NCBI GenBank assembly: GCA_035610835.1
Contig: CM069446.1
Span: 1,565,001 to 1,629,000, forward strand
Direction: 5' to 3'
Origin: Ophiura sarsii
Taxonomy: Eukaryota > Echinodermata > Ophiuroidea > Amphilepidida > Ophiuridae
DNA length: 64,000 bases
Shown here: piece by piece, positions 31,104 through 41,630 of the stretch
Layout of the letters: every line of letters begins with the position of its first letter
How positions within the stretch are numbered: the first letter of the stretch is position 1
The notes under the pieces: model-generated
What the model was told of the DNA's origin: nothing
The model's input: only the letters and a program-made list of their open reading frames with translations
Database searches by the model: none
Made by a program: the position numbers and the translations under genes

Positions 31104-31736
31104 GCTAAAAATAGCAATCTCAAAAAATATTAATGTAATATCTTCCCTATTTTCACCAATAATGCTCAACGATATATGCTTTAATAATATTCAAACCAAA
31201 TTACTAAAATAATTTATCATCTAGGAGAAAATGGCCTCCAAAGTTGGGTATAGTTTTTTTTGGACCACCCTGTATAGTGAATATTTTTTGGATGTGGCGT
31301 CAAAAAAAAATCAAACAAACTGGTTCGTCGTGGGACCCATACGCACTCGAACAGAAAATTTGAAGTCAATCGAAGGTGCGGAAAGGGGAGAACATCTCAG
31401 GACAAGAATTGGCAACTCCGTATTATATATAGATGAACCATATTTTCTTATGTACTGAAATGTAGATGCGCAGTGCCCAGAGGTACAAGCATGTTTAGAG
31501 CCAAAATGTACCTTAATCGTGCCAAAAATAAGTGTCAAGTTGAAAATGTTTGCACGCTACGCGTGCTTTTCTTCACATAAAACAATCTTGTGGGTTGACT
31601 TTCATTTCTTGCCCCCCAATATGAATAACCTAGTTACGCCACTGGATGTGCTCCCTTTTGCATATCAGCTCTTCATATAAAGAAAACATGTTTCTGTTTG
31701 TATATGTTTGCTGTTGTTGCTGTTCTGGTTGCTATG

Positions 31737-31874
31737 TGATATGATCAAGCAAAATGAGTCGGAAGTCACAATTATTAGTTCAAACAAAGCATAAATGTTC
31801 TTTTGTTTCCTATAGTTTTGAAAACCCTTCAAAATGTTGCATTCCAAATTTCATTTTACTTGATCGCATCACAT
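31737..31874. mobile_element. 140-bp MITE (GATCAAGC family)
   Basis: The left GTGATATGATCAAGCAAAAT and right ATTTTACTTGATCGCATCAC are inverted. Compact relative of 3807-4046 and 6905-7175. Confidence 0.7.
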
Positions 31875-31929
31875 ATATTGTTCTTCATATCAAAGTCTAC
31901 CTATTATCACTATGAAAATAAATGTTTAC

Positions 31930-31977
31930 CGTTTTTCTTGATGTCAAGTTTGTCAACCAATTCCGTAAGGCTGTTTC
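31930..31977 (-). CDS. candidate 48-bp exon of the DED gene
   Basis: On the minus strand a TTTATACAG acceptor precedes 48 nt followed by a GTAAAC donor. In phase 1 it reads (G)NSLTELVDKLDIKKN(G), an amphipathic helix-like peptide; phase 1 in, phase 1 out. This matches the phase 1 donor of either the linker exon (32254) or the DED exon (34802). Support is splice signals, phase and composition only. Confidence 0.4.
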
Positions 31978-32253
31978 CTGTATAAAGTAAAACAAACAAA
32001 CTATGTTTACATTTTTTGCCATAACTTTTTTATTTGATGCTCTTTTTAGACCAACTTTTCAGATAATACAGATAGTATGTATCTGCTTTTATATCATCAT
32101 ACAAATATAAAAATACCAGATAATGAGCATTATGTGAAATTGCACTGACGACAAATTTGCAACCCAAAATTAACTGCACTGATAATAAAATTACAAGATC
32201 TAATGTAATCTGATGTGACACAGATTGCCTCTGATCTGGATTGATGTTGTTAC

Positions 32254-33096
32254 CGTCTTGCATTTTACCAACCTTCGGTACAGCTCCTGTAGACGGAGAA
32301 GGCACATTACCCTGTGGACTTCCTGATATGTCCACTTTTAACTGATGGGATCCAGACACTCCGGTAGTTTCTGGAGAATGAGCCTCCCCTTGGTATCTAT
32401 TTTGGTTGAGCGACTTAACAGCTTGTTCACGAGACTGTAGCATGTCCATTGGTTTGACAAATGGGTTGGAAACTGTTGGATGTGTCATGGATGATTTAGG
32501 TGGTGATGTTCCTGGTACATCCTCATTGGATCTTGATTTGATGGTTGCTGGGCAATCAGCTGCCCTTCCAGGTGATTTCATTGACCCATCTGGACTCGGT
32601 CTGACACTAGGACTGGTGTTGGAACTAGGACTGGTGTTGGGTCTGGAACTAGGACTGGTGTTGGGACTGGGACTGGTATTGGGTCTGGAACTAGAACTGG
32701 AGTTAGGATAGGGACTTGTAGGATTGGAGTTAGGAACAGTGCTAGCACTGACATTAGAAATTGGTCTAGTGTTATGATTAGAGCTATTGTTTAAGGGAGA
32801 GCCTACATTTGGGCTAGAAATGTGACCGGGATTAGGCTTATGGTCACTATTGGGGCTAAGTATAGTAGTAGTAGCATCTGGTCTAGGACTGATTGGCTGA
32901 TGATAAGAACTTGTTACTTCAGGAGATGGAGAATTACATGATGAATCTCTCCGTGGCGCTATGTTCTGTTTGGGTGTGATGAATGATGTTACAGGGGTTT
33001 GAGTGCTGCTGGTGTCCACGATATACCTGGGCTCTGTTATTGGAGGAGATGTTGGGCTATACTTGGATGCACTCCTCTGAGAATCGGAGATATCAC
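32254..33096 (-). CDS. Ser/Thr/Pro/Asn-rich linker exon of the DED gene
   Basis: The exon begins after the acceptor TTGTCTTCAG (33097-33106) in phase 1, exactly the phase left by the DED exon, giving KDD-G-DISDSQRS. It encodes about 280 residues dominated by Ser, Thr, Pro and Asn, including degenerate SPNTSP/RPNTSP repeats (DNA about 32600-32720). No globular domain is seen. A GTAACA donor at 32253 would end it in phase 1 after KVGKMQD. Without that donor, translation runs on to TAA at 32030 through a hydrophobic stretch (LVILLSVQLILGCKFVV), a possible membrane-anchored isoform or simply intron. It is likely a flexible, phosphorylatable linker. Confidence 0.6.
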
Positions 33097-33611
33097 CTGA
33101 AGACAAAAGAAGCAGGATAAACGCTAATTTTAATGAATGTTCCAAATGTTTTGATTTTTTTTATGTTTTCATATTTTTGTTAATTGGGAATCTGTTTTAA
33201 AAATTGAAATAATATTTGGAAAATATTTGGAAAACATTTGAAAAAAGTTGAAATGTTGAATATGTCAACATTTTTTGAAAATGTTGTTCTACAGGCCAGA
33301 CCAACCCATTTTGATGGTGGCTCTATCTCTGCCACCATCTCTATTCAGTGGACAAGGGGCAGTCCATCTGAACGGCTCTTTTCAGAGCCACCAATCTTTT
33401 ACAAGTAGGAAAAGGGCACCTACTCTCAAATCATCGCGCAAGGGACAGCCCTAATGATGATAATGATAGAGAAGTGGCAATCTCTATGTTTTGGTCCTGA
33501 AGAAGTCAGAGCTAATCCTGATGAAAGCTTGACAGTTTTAAACTTGTCTGATGGCGAACCTGTGAACCTGTTAACTCTTAACTTATATTATGAATACCGT
33601 TCATAAAAGCC

Positions 33612-33858
33612 TACCGTAAAACGGGGTGAATAGGGACATGGGGGTGAATAGGGACAAAAATGGAAACAGTTTTTTAAATGTCACCCGGCCAGTTTGTGTA
33701 CCGTAAAACGGGGTGAATAGGGAATTTGGGGCCCCATGTCGGATGTCCCTATTCACCCCGTTTTACGGTACACAAACTGGCCGGGTGACATTGAAAAAAC
33801 CTTTTCCCATTTTTGTCCCTATTCACCCCCATGTCCCTATTCACTCCGTTTTACGGTA
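33612..33858. mobile_element. foldback MITE with CCGTAAAACGGGGTGAATAG ends
   Basis: The ends TACCGTAAAACGGGGTGAAT and its complement are inverted, and the same terminal word is repeated internally on both arms (about 33702 and 33772). Bounded by TA. It lies in the intron between the DED and linker exons. Confidence 0.9.
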
Positions 33859-34022
33859 TCTCACAATTTTCATATTAGTAATATCATAAAATTTATAACA
33901 AAATTGCCCAAAATTGCATTTTACAGTTACAATTTCAGAGATGAAGCGACCAAAAAGTAAGAAAAGTACCTGGTGGGCACTAAATGTACAAAAGTTGTAA
34001 TCATCAGTGTGAATCCACTCCA

Positions 34023-34414
34023 AAAAGGTATATTATGTGATCTTTCCAGGGAACGCCCTCAACATCGAAAAAAAAATTGAAAGCAGATTTTCTTGCAGAT
34101 TTACATTTCTGATCATAAATCGTACATACATTCCAAGTTACAGGGCGATACGATTCTTAATTACTTCAAAATCATGGTTTTAGAGTGAAAATAAACTGTC
34201 GGATTGTCGATTTTTGTCCGACAACTTATTTTACTCTAGTCTAAATTCACTCTAAAACCATGATTTTGAGGTAAATAGGAATCGTATCGCTCTGTAACTT
34301 GGAATGTATGTCCGATTTATGATCAGAAATGTAAATCTGCAAGAAAATCTACTTTCTAAAAAAAATCATGAATAGAGGGCGCTTTCTGGAAAAGATCACA
34401 TAATATGCCTTTAA
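34023..34414. mobile_element. TTAA foldback MITE (family A), copy 3 (empty site for the hAT insert)
   Basis: Arms match copy 2 almost base for base up to ATTTTACTCTA and from GTCTAAATTCACTCTAAAAC. Only one GTCTAAAT is present, where copy 2 has two flanking a 414-bp insert. Confidence 0.88.
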
Positions 34415-34801
34415 CAAGGATAATAGTTCGACGAATCATACTCATAGGTCCTCATCAAGACAGAGTTTAGACTGGAAAAACGTATGAAGTAATTGAGTGA
34501 TTTATTGTTAGTAAATGTTTCTTATATAGGCCTAACCATTCGTCTATTTTAACAATGACACATGACTATTGGCCCAAGCACCCTTAGCGCGGATTCAGGT
34601 TGAAAAATACACCCTTATTCTCTGAAATTGCCCCCCCCCCCCCCTGGAAAAAAGAAGCACATGGTACAATTTTTTCGTAGAGGGGATCTGGGTTTTTTCA
34701 ATTTTTGTGAAAAGTACAGGTTTGTTTCCAAAGTTTTATATCAAAATATATGGATCTGTTGAAGAGAGATTTTCCTTGCCTAAACAACAAAACAAACTCA
34801 C

Positions 34802-35108
34802 CATCATCTTTCATTAAATCTTGAAATGTTTTAAGGAGAGCATTTTGTGAAATATCTTCCAGTAATTCCTCCAAGTATTCGTAGTTGTCTTCACTGATTC
34901 TATCAGTTTTGATCAACAGCATAAAAATCTCGCTCCCTTTTTCGACGTTTTCCAATTCAGCAAATCCTGGGTTCCCATCCAGACCTCCCACTAGAAATTT
35001 CAGCTGGTTAATGTCATCCTTGCTCAGCTGTTTGCTGGTTTTCAGCAAAGCTTTTCGGAATTTCTTGCTGCGTTGATTGCTGGGAGCTGTGCTCGACTGT
35101 TCAGCCAT
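34802..35108 (-). CDS. death effector domain (DED) protein, first coding exon
   Basis: ATG at 35108 opens 102 codons up to a GTGAGT donor (34801), leaving in phase 1. Residues 1-15 are polar (MAEQSSTAPSNQRSK). Residues about 16-98 form a DED: FRKALLKTSKQLSKDDINQL, LKFLV, ELENVEKGSEIFMLLIKTD, RISEDNYEYLEELLEDISQN, ALLKTFQDL, with the spacing of six helices. The usual R-x-D-L charged motif near helix 6 is replaced by QNALL, so the charge-triad surface used by FADD/caspase-8 type DEDs may be altered. DEDs assemble apoptosis and immune complexes in the cytosol. The next exon in phase is the Ser/Thr/Pro-rich one; a propeller exon lies further along the same strand. Confidence 0.72.
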
Positions 35109-35124
35109 GTTATAACCCTTTCCA

Positions 35125-35355
35125 TCCGGCAGTCATCTGCAGACAACACGACGACACTCCACAATTTCACAAAATGTTTAAAAAATGTCCGAATTATTGG
35201 ATTTCATTAGCATATTTGGATTCACCATGAGAATTGCATTAAAATAAGTACAAACATGTCTCAGTCTAGTATTGGTTTAGTAATCCTTGAGACTTTGAAA
35301 GTTGGGAAAGGTTTCTGGAAAATCTGTTTTGTATAGCTGCATGGAAAGTGTAAAG
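35125..35355. mobile_element. dispersed repeat/MITE (ACTTTCC family), copy 3, in the DED 5' region
   Basis: GTCTGCAGACGA-type, AAACATGT-TACTATTGGTT-type and CATGGAAAGTG blocks match 4117-4350 and 8803-9042 in the opposite orientation. It ends about 17 bp from the DED start codon, so it probably supplies 5' untranslated sequence or promoter. Confidence 0.65.
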
Positions 35356-35538
35356 GTTGATTGTTTTTGTCAAAGAGACCAGAATAGCTCATCTGTAAAA
35401 GATAGGATAAAGAATTAAACAGTTATTTGAATGGGTGTCTAATCTCTCTGTAATCCTCAACTGGGAGGGGGCGGTTGGGGTACTCATTTGTGACACAACA
35501 AGAGTATAAATAAATGAGGCGCACAACGGGGGGAATGA

Positions 35539-36918
35539 ATATGGGCAATTCCAAGCAAATGTCAACCAAATAGCCAAAATTTCAAATGTGCATCCAAAGT
35601 TTAATTCTATGCCTATAAAGTAGGCAAGAGTCCAAAGTTCAGGAATTTTTAGTTTGTTTAGCGATACTATGTTTTTTGATGTATAAACTAGCTAATTAGC
35701 ATAAATTTGCATATTTGCAGCTTACAAAATCAGTGAAAAGGCTTGTTTTTATTTATTCCATATCTTTTAGACACATAGGTATGATGTTTAAATAAATGTC
35801 AGGCACAATAGTAGTACTGATGGGAAAAGTTTTGATATAAATTTAATTTTGATCAACGGCCAATTAGCCTCGTTAATCCAGGTAATTAGTATGCATTGCA
35901 TAATCTCATGTCATTCCGCAACGCAAAAGTACAATTTTTTAGGATAGCAAGAAAAAAAATGTACCCTATTTTCATTTAACTATTTTTTCTCTGCACACAA
36001 TTGACATGCTTCACAATGACCAAAAAAAAATTGGAAAATTCTGTTAATTAATAGCCCTAACGAGCGTTGCGGAATGACGTGTTGCGGAATGACGGTGCGG
36101 AATGACAAAGGTATTAATCCCTATATTTAGGCAATTTATTGAGCAAATTGTGATATTTTTGTGTACTTGGTATAAATACATCCTTATTTATGATAATTCA
36201 TTCAAATATGGACTCTAAACTTCTAAAAAAGTTTCAAAATTGATGAAAACTCATAATTTGCTGAATTAGGCAACTTTGATGTGCAAGCTGTTGAATTCGG
36301 CAACTAAATCACAAAATCATGGCTACTTTACCTGTAAATGATGATTTCAATGTGAAAATAGTTGGATTACTTGTATTCACGAATTTGTAACATATGAAAT
36401 GCCACTGATTACTCTTTCTTTTATTTTTTATGCATATTAAAGCATAAAAACATGTTTTTTCTTTTCTCTATGGAGTTTTGCACACAAATTCACACTGTCA
36501 TTCCGCAACGTCATTCCGCAACACCTACTTTTATTTTTTGATGACCTTCTAGAAATCCTAGCTGATGATTAAGTTTTATGAAAATGCTTTTGTCAGTTAG
36601 CTAACACTTCAAACCTTCTAAAAAGTAACTTCAATAATGATACACTCTAAAAAGTTCACAGAGTTTTCACTTTGTGTAAACATGTAAAAAAACCACCAAT
36701 CGTCTGCGTCATTCTGCAACGCAAATTTGCATATGCAAATTAGGATACTTGGAAGCGCAGTCTAATTTTTTCCTTAGGTTTATTTTTTGAGTATCAATCG
36801 CTATTATCAAATAAAATTGTAAAATGGGGAGTAACTACAAATCTCTGGGTTTTACACCCAAAAGAAAGTGGATTATTGTGTGTAAATGTCATTCCGCAAC
36901 GCGTGGAATTGCCCATAT
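35539..36918. mobile_element. 1.38-kb inverted-repeat element studded with CATTCCGCAACG
   Basis: Perfect 15-bp inverted ends: ATATGGGCAATTCCA (35539-35553) and TGGAATTGCCCATAT (36904-36918). Inside, the word TCATTCCGCAACG or its complement occurs around 35911, 36064, 36078, 36092, 36499, 36510, 36707 (one mismatch) and 36889. The rest is A+T-rich and non-coding. Confidence 0.75.
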
Positions 36919-37184
36919 CCAATATGAATATCCAAAGTCAACGTTATATCACATTTCTAACTAAGTTATGGATAATTGAAAATCACTTTGTCTCATTTGA
37001 AGGGGCTGGCACGGAGAGATTGGTGATAAAAATGAAATTTGAAGGGGAAAAAAATAGTTTCAATAGTTAATGTATAATAGAACCCTGAACTTAATATTTC
37101 ATGGGAAAATGGTTGAAGCGATGGCGCTAGATAGACATTCTGGTGAAGCCATATGTGCCGAATTCTGCAGATAATTTTGATGTG

Positions 37185-37350
37185 ATCTACATCGAAATAA
37201 CCAAATTGTGAAATATTACATGATATACTGCAAATTAAGGTAAACAGTTTCAGATGGTAGTTTACTAGTTAGTATATATGCCTTACTATATTACTTTGGT
37301 GCCATACCCAATTTCCAGGAAAATTGAGGGTGCACTCCCATACACTGTAA
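37185..37350 (-). mobile_element. partial TTAA MITE (family B)
   Basis: CAGTTTCAGATGGTAGTT, TTACTTTGGTGCCA and CCAGGAAAATTGAGGGTGCA match the complement of 9195-9310. The TTAA tip is lost on one side. Confidence 0.6.
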
Positions 37351-37434
37351 AAAGAAACGTTTATATTTCTGATAACACTGAACTCTAACCTCTTAAGTCA
37401 CATTTTGAAGAATTTTTTTTTCAACAACAAAAAC

Positions 37435-37660
37435 GCGGACAAAAAGAGTGGCGCCGCCACCGGGGCTCAAACCCACAACCTCTCGGTTGTGAGACGAACG
37501 CTCTACCAGTGCACCACGGGGGCCAACCATACTCGGGCCAGTGTATTGGCCCGACTATGTAGCCTGGGGCCATTATTTCATCAAAAAAGTGCCACGCCAG
37601 CTGGCACAGACAGACTTTACCGTGCACATTGGCGGCATTGAGGATGGTTAGGGTTAATAA
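37435..37660 (-). repeat. tRNA-derived SINE, better-preserved copy
   Basis: On the minus strand CCCCGTGGTGCACTGGTAGA (A box), GTTCGTCTCACAACCGAGAG (anticodon arm region, CAC loop as in tRNA-Val) and GTTGTGGGTTTGAGCCCCGG (B box region) follow each other at tRNA spacing. Upstream are TTTTTTGATGAAATAATGGC and CCCAGGCTACATAG, shared with 30679-30835. Arms are imperfect, so it is a tRNA-derived retroposon, not a tRNA gene. Confidence 0.65.
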
Positions 37661-37699
37661 ACACTTAAACACGTTTATTTTTGTGTTTTACGTGTAAAG

Positions 37700-38519
37700 G
37701 TATAGGAGGCAATATCAGCAAGATCATGGAAGCTGTTGTGCAGAAACAACTTCAACGCTTTCTTCTTAGCAATGATCTGATTTCCAGCAGACAGTTTGGA
37801 TTTAGAGAAGGCCACAGTACAGCTAATCTCCTCAACATTTTGTCACAGAAATGGAACAACTCCCTAGACCAAAGTGAAGAGGTTTGTGTCATTGCCCTTG
37901 ACATAAAAGGAGCTTTCGACAAAGTATGGCACAATGGACTCTGCTCAAAACTGATGTCGAAGGGTGTTACCGGAAGACTGCTTTCATGGATACACAACTA
38001 CTTATCCGATAGATCTATCAATGTCGTCATGTCGGGACAAGCATCCAACACTGCACCCATAAATGCTTCTGTTCCACAAGGATCTATCCTTGGTCCACTA
38101 CTGTTTTCTGTCTTCATTGATGACCTTGTGGATGTCTGTGACAACGAGCTCTACCTGTACGCTGACGATTCAACACTTTTCGCACCCATTAAGTCTTCAA
38201 CCAGCTGCAATGCAGTAGCTGCTAGCCTTAACAGCGATCTAAGCAATATGAAAGCGTGGGCTGATAAATGGAAAGTGACCTTTGTACCAAGTGCAAGACC
38301 ATGGTAATCTCTAGGAAGAGAACCCCATATGAACTCTACTTTGGTGAATGCAAGCTACCATCTGCAGACAAACTGGAAATCCTGGGTGTTACCATTGATA
38401 GCAAGCTGACTTGGTCCAAACACATCTCGGCTGTCTCAACCAGGGCTGGCCAGAAGCTCGGCGCTCTTCGCAAAGTTGCAAATAAATTGACGGCATTGGG
38501 CAGATCTACTAAATACTAG
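37700..38519 (+). pseudogene. LINE reverse transcriptase fragment, frameshifted (Jockey/CR1-like)
   Basis: The frame to 38307 encodes IMEAVVQKQLQRFLL, FGFREGHSTANLLN, VIALDIKGAFDKVWHNGL, SVPQGSILGPLLFSVFIDDL and LYADDSTLF, that is, RT motifs through the catalytic YADD. The frame then shifts near 38285 and continues as CKTMVISRKRTPYELYFG, LEILGVTIDSKLTWSKHI and so on to TAG at 38519. Both ends of the ORF2 are missing. The motifs fit a Jockey/CR1-type non-LTR element. Confidence 0.93.
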
Positions 38520-38743
38520 TACCTCAAAAGGTAGTTTCATTATTTACTTTTCATGAATTGGAAGTCTTTTGTAGGATACATGATGTATCAAAGATCAGAA
38601 ATAAGACTTTATGAATATGACTTATTATGAGTGACCTTTCCCACATGTTGTGTCTCTAAAAGGCATCCCTTTCATTTCTGTTGTCCTTCTGTTATTCTTG
38701 TTATTGTTGGTGTTGTTTTGGGTGTTTTTTTATAAATTACAAA

Positions 38744-39340
38744 GTTGTGATCCCCAAACTAGCCCAATGTCTGGGCAGATTACAGAATCATAGACAAATA
38801 TTGTTGTTAATTATGTTGTTCATAAATACAGTTGTTTATCTTTGTTGTTGTTTATAATTGCAGGGTTATGAAATTGTGACTGTATTGTAGACCAAAGTTA
38901 TGCATTAATACAGTTGTTTATTTTTGTTGTTGTTTATAATCGCAGGGTTGTAATCCAGTTCCGGTCCAATTAGTCCGAGGCAGATGACAGAATGTAGACA
39001 AAAATTGTTGTTAATGTTGTTGTTATCAACACAGTTGTTTATTTTTGTTGTTGTTTATTATAATTGCAGGGTTGTGATCCAGTGTCAGCCCAATCAGTCT
39101 GTAGGCAGATTACAGATAGTAGAAAAAAGTTGTTGTTAATGTTGTTGTTTATCAATCAGTTGTTTATTTTTGTTGTTGTTTATAATTGCAGGGTTGTAAT
39201 CCAGTTCCGGTCTAATCAGTCCGAGGCAGATGACAGATTGTTTGTAGACAAAAATGGTTAATGTTGTTGTTTATCAATACAGTTGTTTATTTTTGTTGTT
39301 GTTTATAATTGCAGGGTTGTAATCCAGTGCTGGCCCAATA
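38744..39340. repeat. about 120-bp tandem repeat, five units
   Basis: The unit GCAGGGTTGTAATCCAGTTC...GGCAGAT.ACAGA..GTAGACAAAAATTGTTGTTAATGTTG TTGTTTAT...TTGTTGTTGTTTATAATT recurs with starts near 38744, 38863, 38942, 39067 and 39188 and a final stub at 39313. TTG-rich. Confidence 0.85.
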
Positions 39341-39420
39341 TGGATACCCTAAAGTGCGATGCCCCTAAAAAGTGCCCCTTTTTTTCAGAAAGACATCGAC
39401 AACATCGTGTGGTGAAATCT

Positions 39421-39905
39421 GGAGGGATCACACCACTAAATAGAGCTCCATATACAAAAACACTGATATAAAACTCTGTTTTAGACCACTAAATTGCGAA
39501 GTTGGACCCCGTAGTGTCATTTTTTCTTAAAGATGATCACATTTCCCCACCAAAAAGTGAAAAAAATAGGTAGGTGAACCTGCTCAATTTTCCAAAATAT
39601 GCCCATGGAGTTGACTACCTCTCTGACGAGCTTGGAAATGTCGCCGTAATCGCCAATGTTTCCAGTAAAAAGCACAAATTTGAAAGATCTCTCAAAATTT
39701 ACCTAGATTATATTCACAGTTTATAGTCAGGGTGCATGTAGGTGATGTCCCATTAATCATAATTAATAAACAATCATAGGCATGTACGCAATGATATTAC
39801 TGTCAAGTCTTTTTAATTGAGGATTTTGTGATGCATACTTTCCGATTTTAGTTTTAAACACCGTCCTTAAGGGTAGGGGAAACCCCATTTAGTGTAGTGC
39901 ACCCT
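39421..39905 (+). repeat. direct repeat, left copy (LTR-like or segmental)
   Basis: About 485 bp from GGAGGGATCACACCACTAAA to TAGTGTAGTGCACCC recurs nearly unchanged at 41124-41630. The copies enclose 1.2 kb with no retroviral-type ORF, tRNA primer site or polypurine tract that I can recognise. Confidence 0.88.
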
Positions 39906-40049
39906 TAAGGAAATTGATATTGTGCTGAATGCACTTGAAATGTACTGGAATAGTTACCTTAAATCATTTGGAACATTTTATGACCATTTTAATGATATTT
40001 CCATGTTGTTATAATTATTTATGAGTGGAAATTGTCATGCATGGATATC

Positions 40050-40072
40050 TTGCTATCTACAGAAGATAGCAA
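40050..40072. repeat. solo copy of the minisatellite hairpin motif
   Basis: TTGCTATC, TACAGAA, GATAGCAA: an 8-bp perfect stem with 7-nt loop nearly identical to the hairpin in each unit of the array at 1-1867, but standing alone 38 kb away. A weaker version is at 5414-5429. Confidence 0.8.
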
Positions 40073-41123
40073 AATTAACATAGCAATATTACATTTTGTG
40101 AGGACAGCTACCATCCTTTTTAAAAGAAATACTTGTCAGGACAGCAGTCATCCTATTGAAAGAAATTCTTGTTGAATTGAATGTCTAGGTAATTTGTTTG
40201 TTTTAACTGAAAGGGCGGGGAGTTATAATTAATATATAATTATATAATTTCTTTTCGCTTTTTTAATTTTTTTTTATAAGAAAAGATTCCTATATAGGCT
40301 ACCCAAAAAAAGTTAAACTGAAGGAAAAAAATGTGCAATTAATGATTTTCTTTTCGAGATATCGATGATTATGCAATTTTTTCTCCATAGAGCTCTGTAT
40401 AAAAGCTCATTTTCTCCACCCCACTGTCTTTTAATGCAAGACCCTGCGACATTAAGACTCTCGGACACGTGCCATAGACGTAAATGATTGCTTTAAACGA
40501 TTTAAAGTTTAACATGTATATTTATCGAAATGGCTGAAATATGAGGGTTTAACTTTCGCTAGTAGGAACAAAATTTGGAGTAAAATGTTATTTTAAAAAT
40601 AACAAAACAATTAATTTTAAACGATTTTAGGTTTAATTAAGATTTTTATTTTAAAAAATCAAGTTCTGCCTACTATCTAACCGCCCCCCCCCCCCCCCCC
40701 CCCCCCCCTCCTCCATACGGCTCGGGGTCTAAAATGATCTAAACTGTAATTAAAAAGTCATCTCCAATTCTAATACACATGGAATTGACACTAATGATCT
40801 TTAACAAATATTTAAGGTTGAATTAAGTTCTGCATACTTCCGTCCGCCCCCCCCCCCCCCCCCCCCCCCCTCTGAGATTGCGGTTTGTGTAAAAATCACC
40901 TTTTTCTCTATAGCACAGAATTACACAGTTTCCAATAGGCTTACTTACAAAAACACGTCAAGATGGGTCAAATTAAAGCAACTATTTGATCGAAACCATC
41001 CCAATCTGGTGGATAAATCCTTGTTTACAATATTTGTCTGCAATAAATTCAAAAACAGCCGATACCTGGCCTAATTATACTTAAATACGGGGTCAAGGGT
41101 CAAATATGGCCGAATTCCCTTAA

Positions 41124-41630
41124 GGGATCACACCACTAAATAGAGCTCCATGGGGATATGTACAAAAACACTGATATAAAACTCTGTTTTAGACCACTAA
41201 ATTGCGAAGTTGGACCCCGTAGTGTCATTTTTTTCTTAAAGATGATCACATTTCCCCACCAAAAAATGAAAAAAATAGGTAGGTGAACCTGCCCGATTTT
41301 CCAAAATATGCCCATGGAGTTGACTACCTCTCTGACGAGCTTGGAAATGTCGCCGTAATCGCCAATGTTTCCAGTAAAAAGCACAAATTTGAAAGATCTC
41401 TCAAAATTTACCTAGATGATATTCACAGTTTATAGTCAGGGTGCATGTAGGTGATGTCCCATTAATCATAATTAATAAACAATCATAGGCATGTACGCAA
41501 TGATATTACTGTCAAGTCTTTTTAATTGAGGATTTTGTGATGCATACTTTCGGATTTTAGTTTTAAACACCGTCCTTAAGGGTAGGGGAAACCCCATTTA
41601 GTGTACATGTAGTGCACCCTGGACCCTTTT
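41124..41630 (+). repeat. direct repeat, right copy
   Basis: Matches 39421-39905 with small indels (an extra GGGATATG and an extra ACATG). Start-to-start distance is about 1.7 kb, so a tandem segmental duplication is possible as well as an LTR pair. Confidence 0.88.

Noticed and set aside
31930..31977. Direct splice of the 48-bp exon to the NHL exon
   Set aside because: The exon leaves in phase 1, but the NHL exon needs phase 0; the phase 1 reading of the NHL start meets a stop within seven codons.
33097..33145. Signal-peptide-like start (MEHSLKLAFILLLLSS) on the Ser/Thr/Pro-rich frame, as a secreted mucin
   Set aside because: The hydrophobic residues are encoded by the pyrimidine tract of a splice acceptor, and the phase matches the DED exon donor exactly. 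A secreted isoform is not excluded but is less likely.
37435..37520. Functional tRNA-Val gene
   Set aside because: The arms do not pair fully and the same block recurs with a shared non-tRNA part, so it is a SINE.
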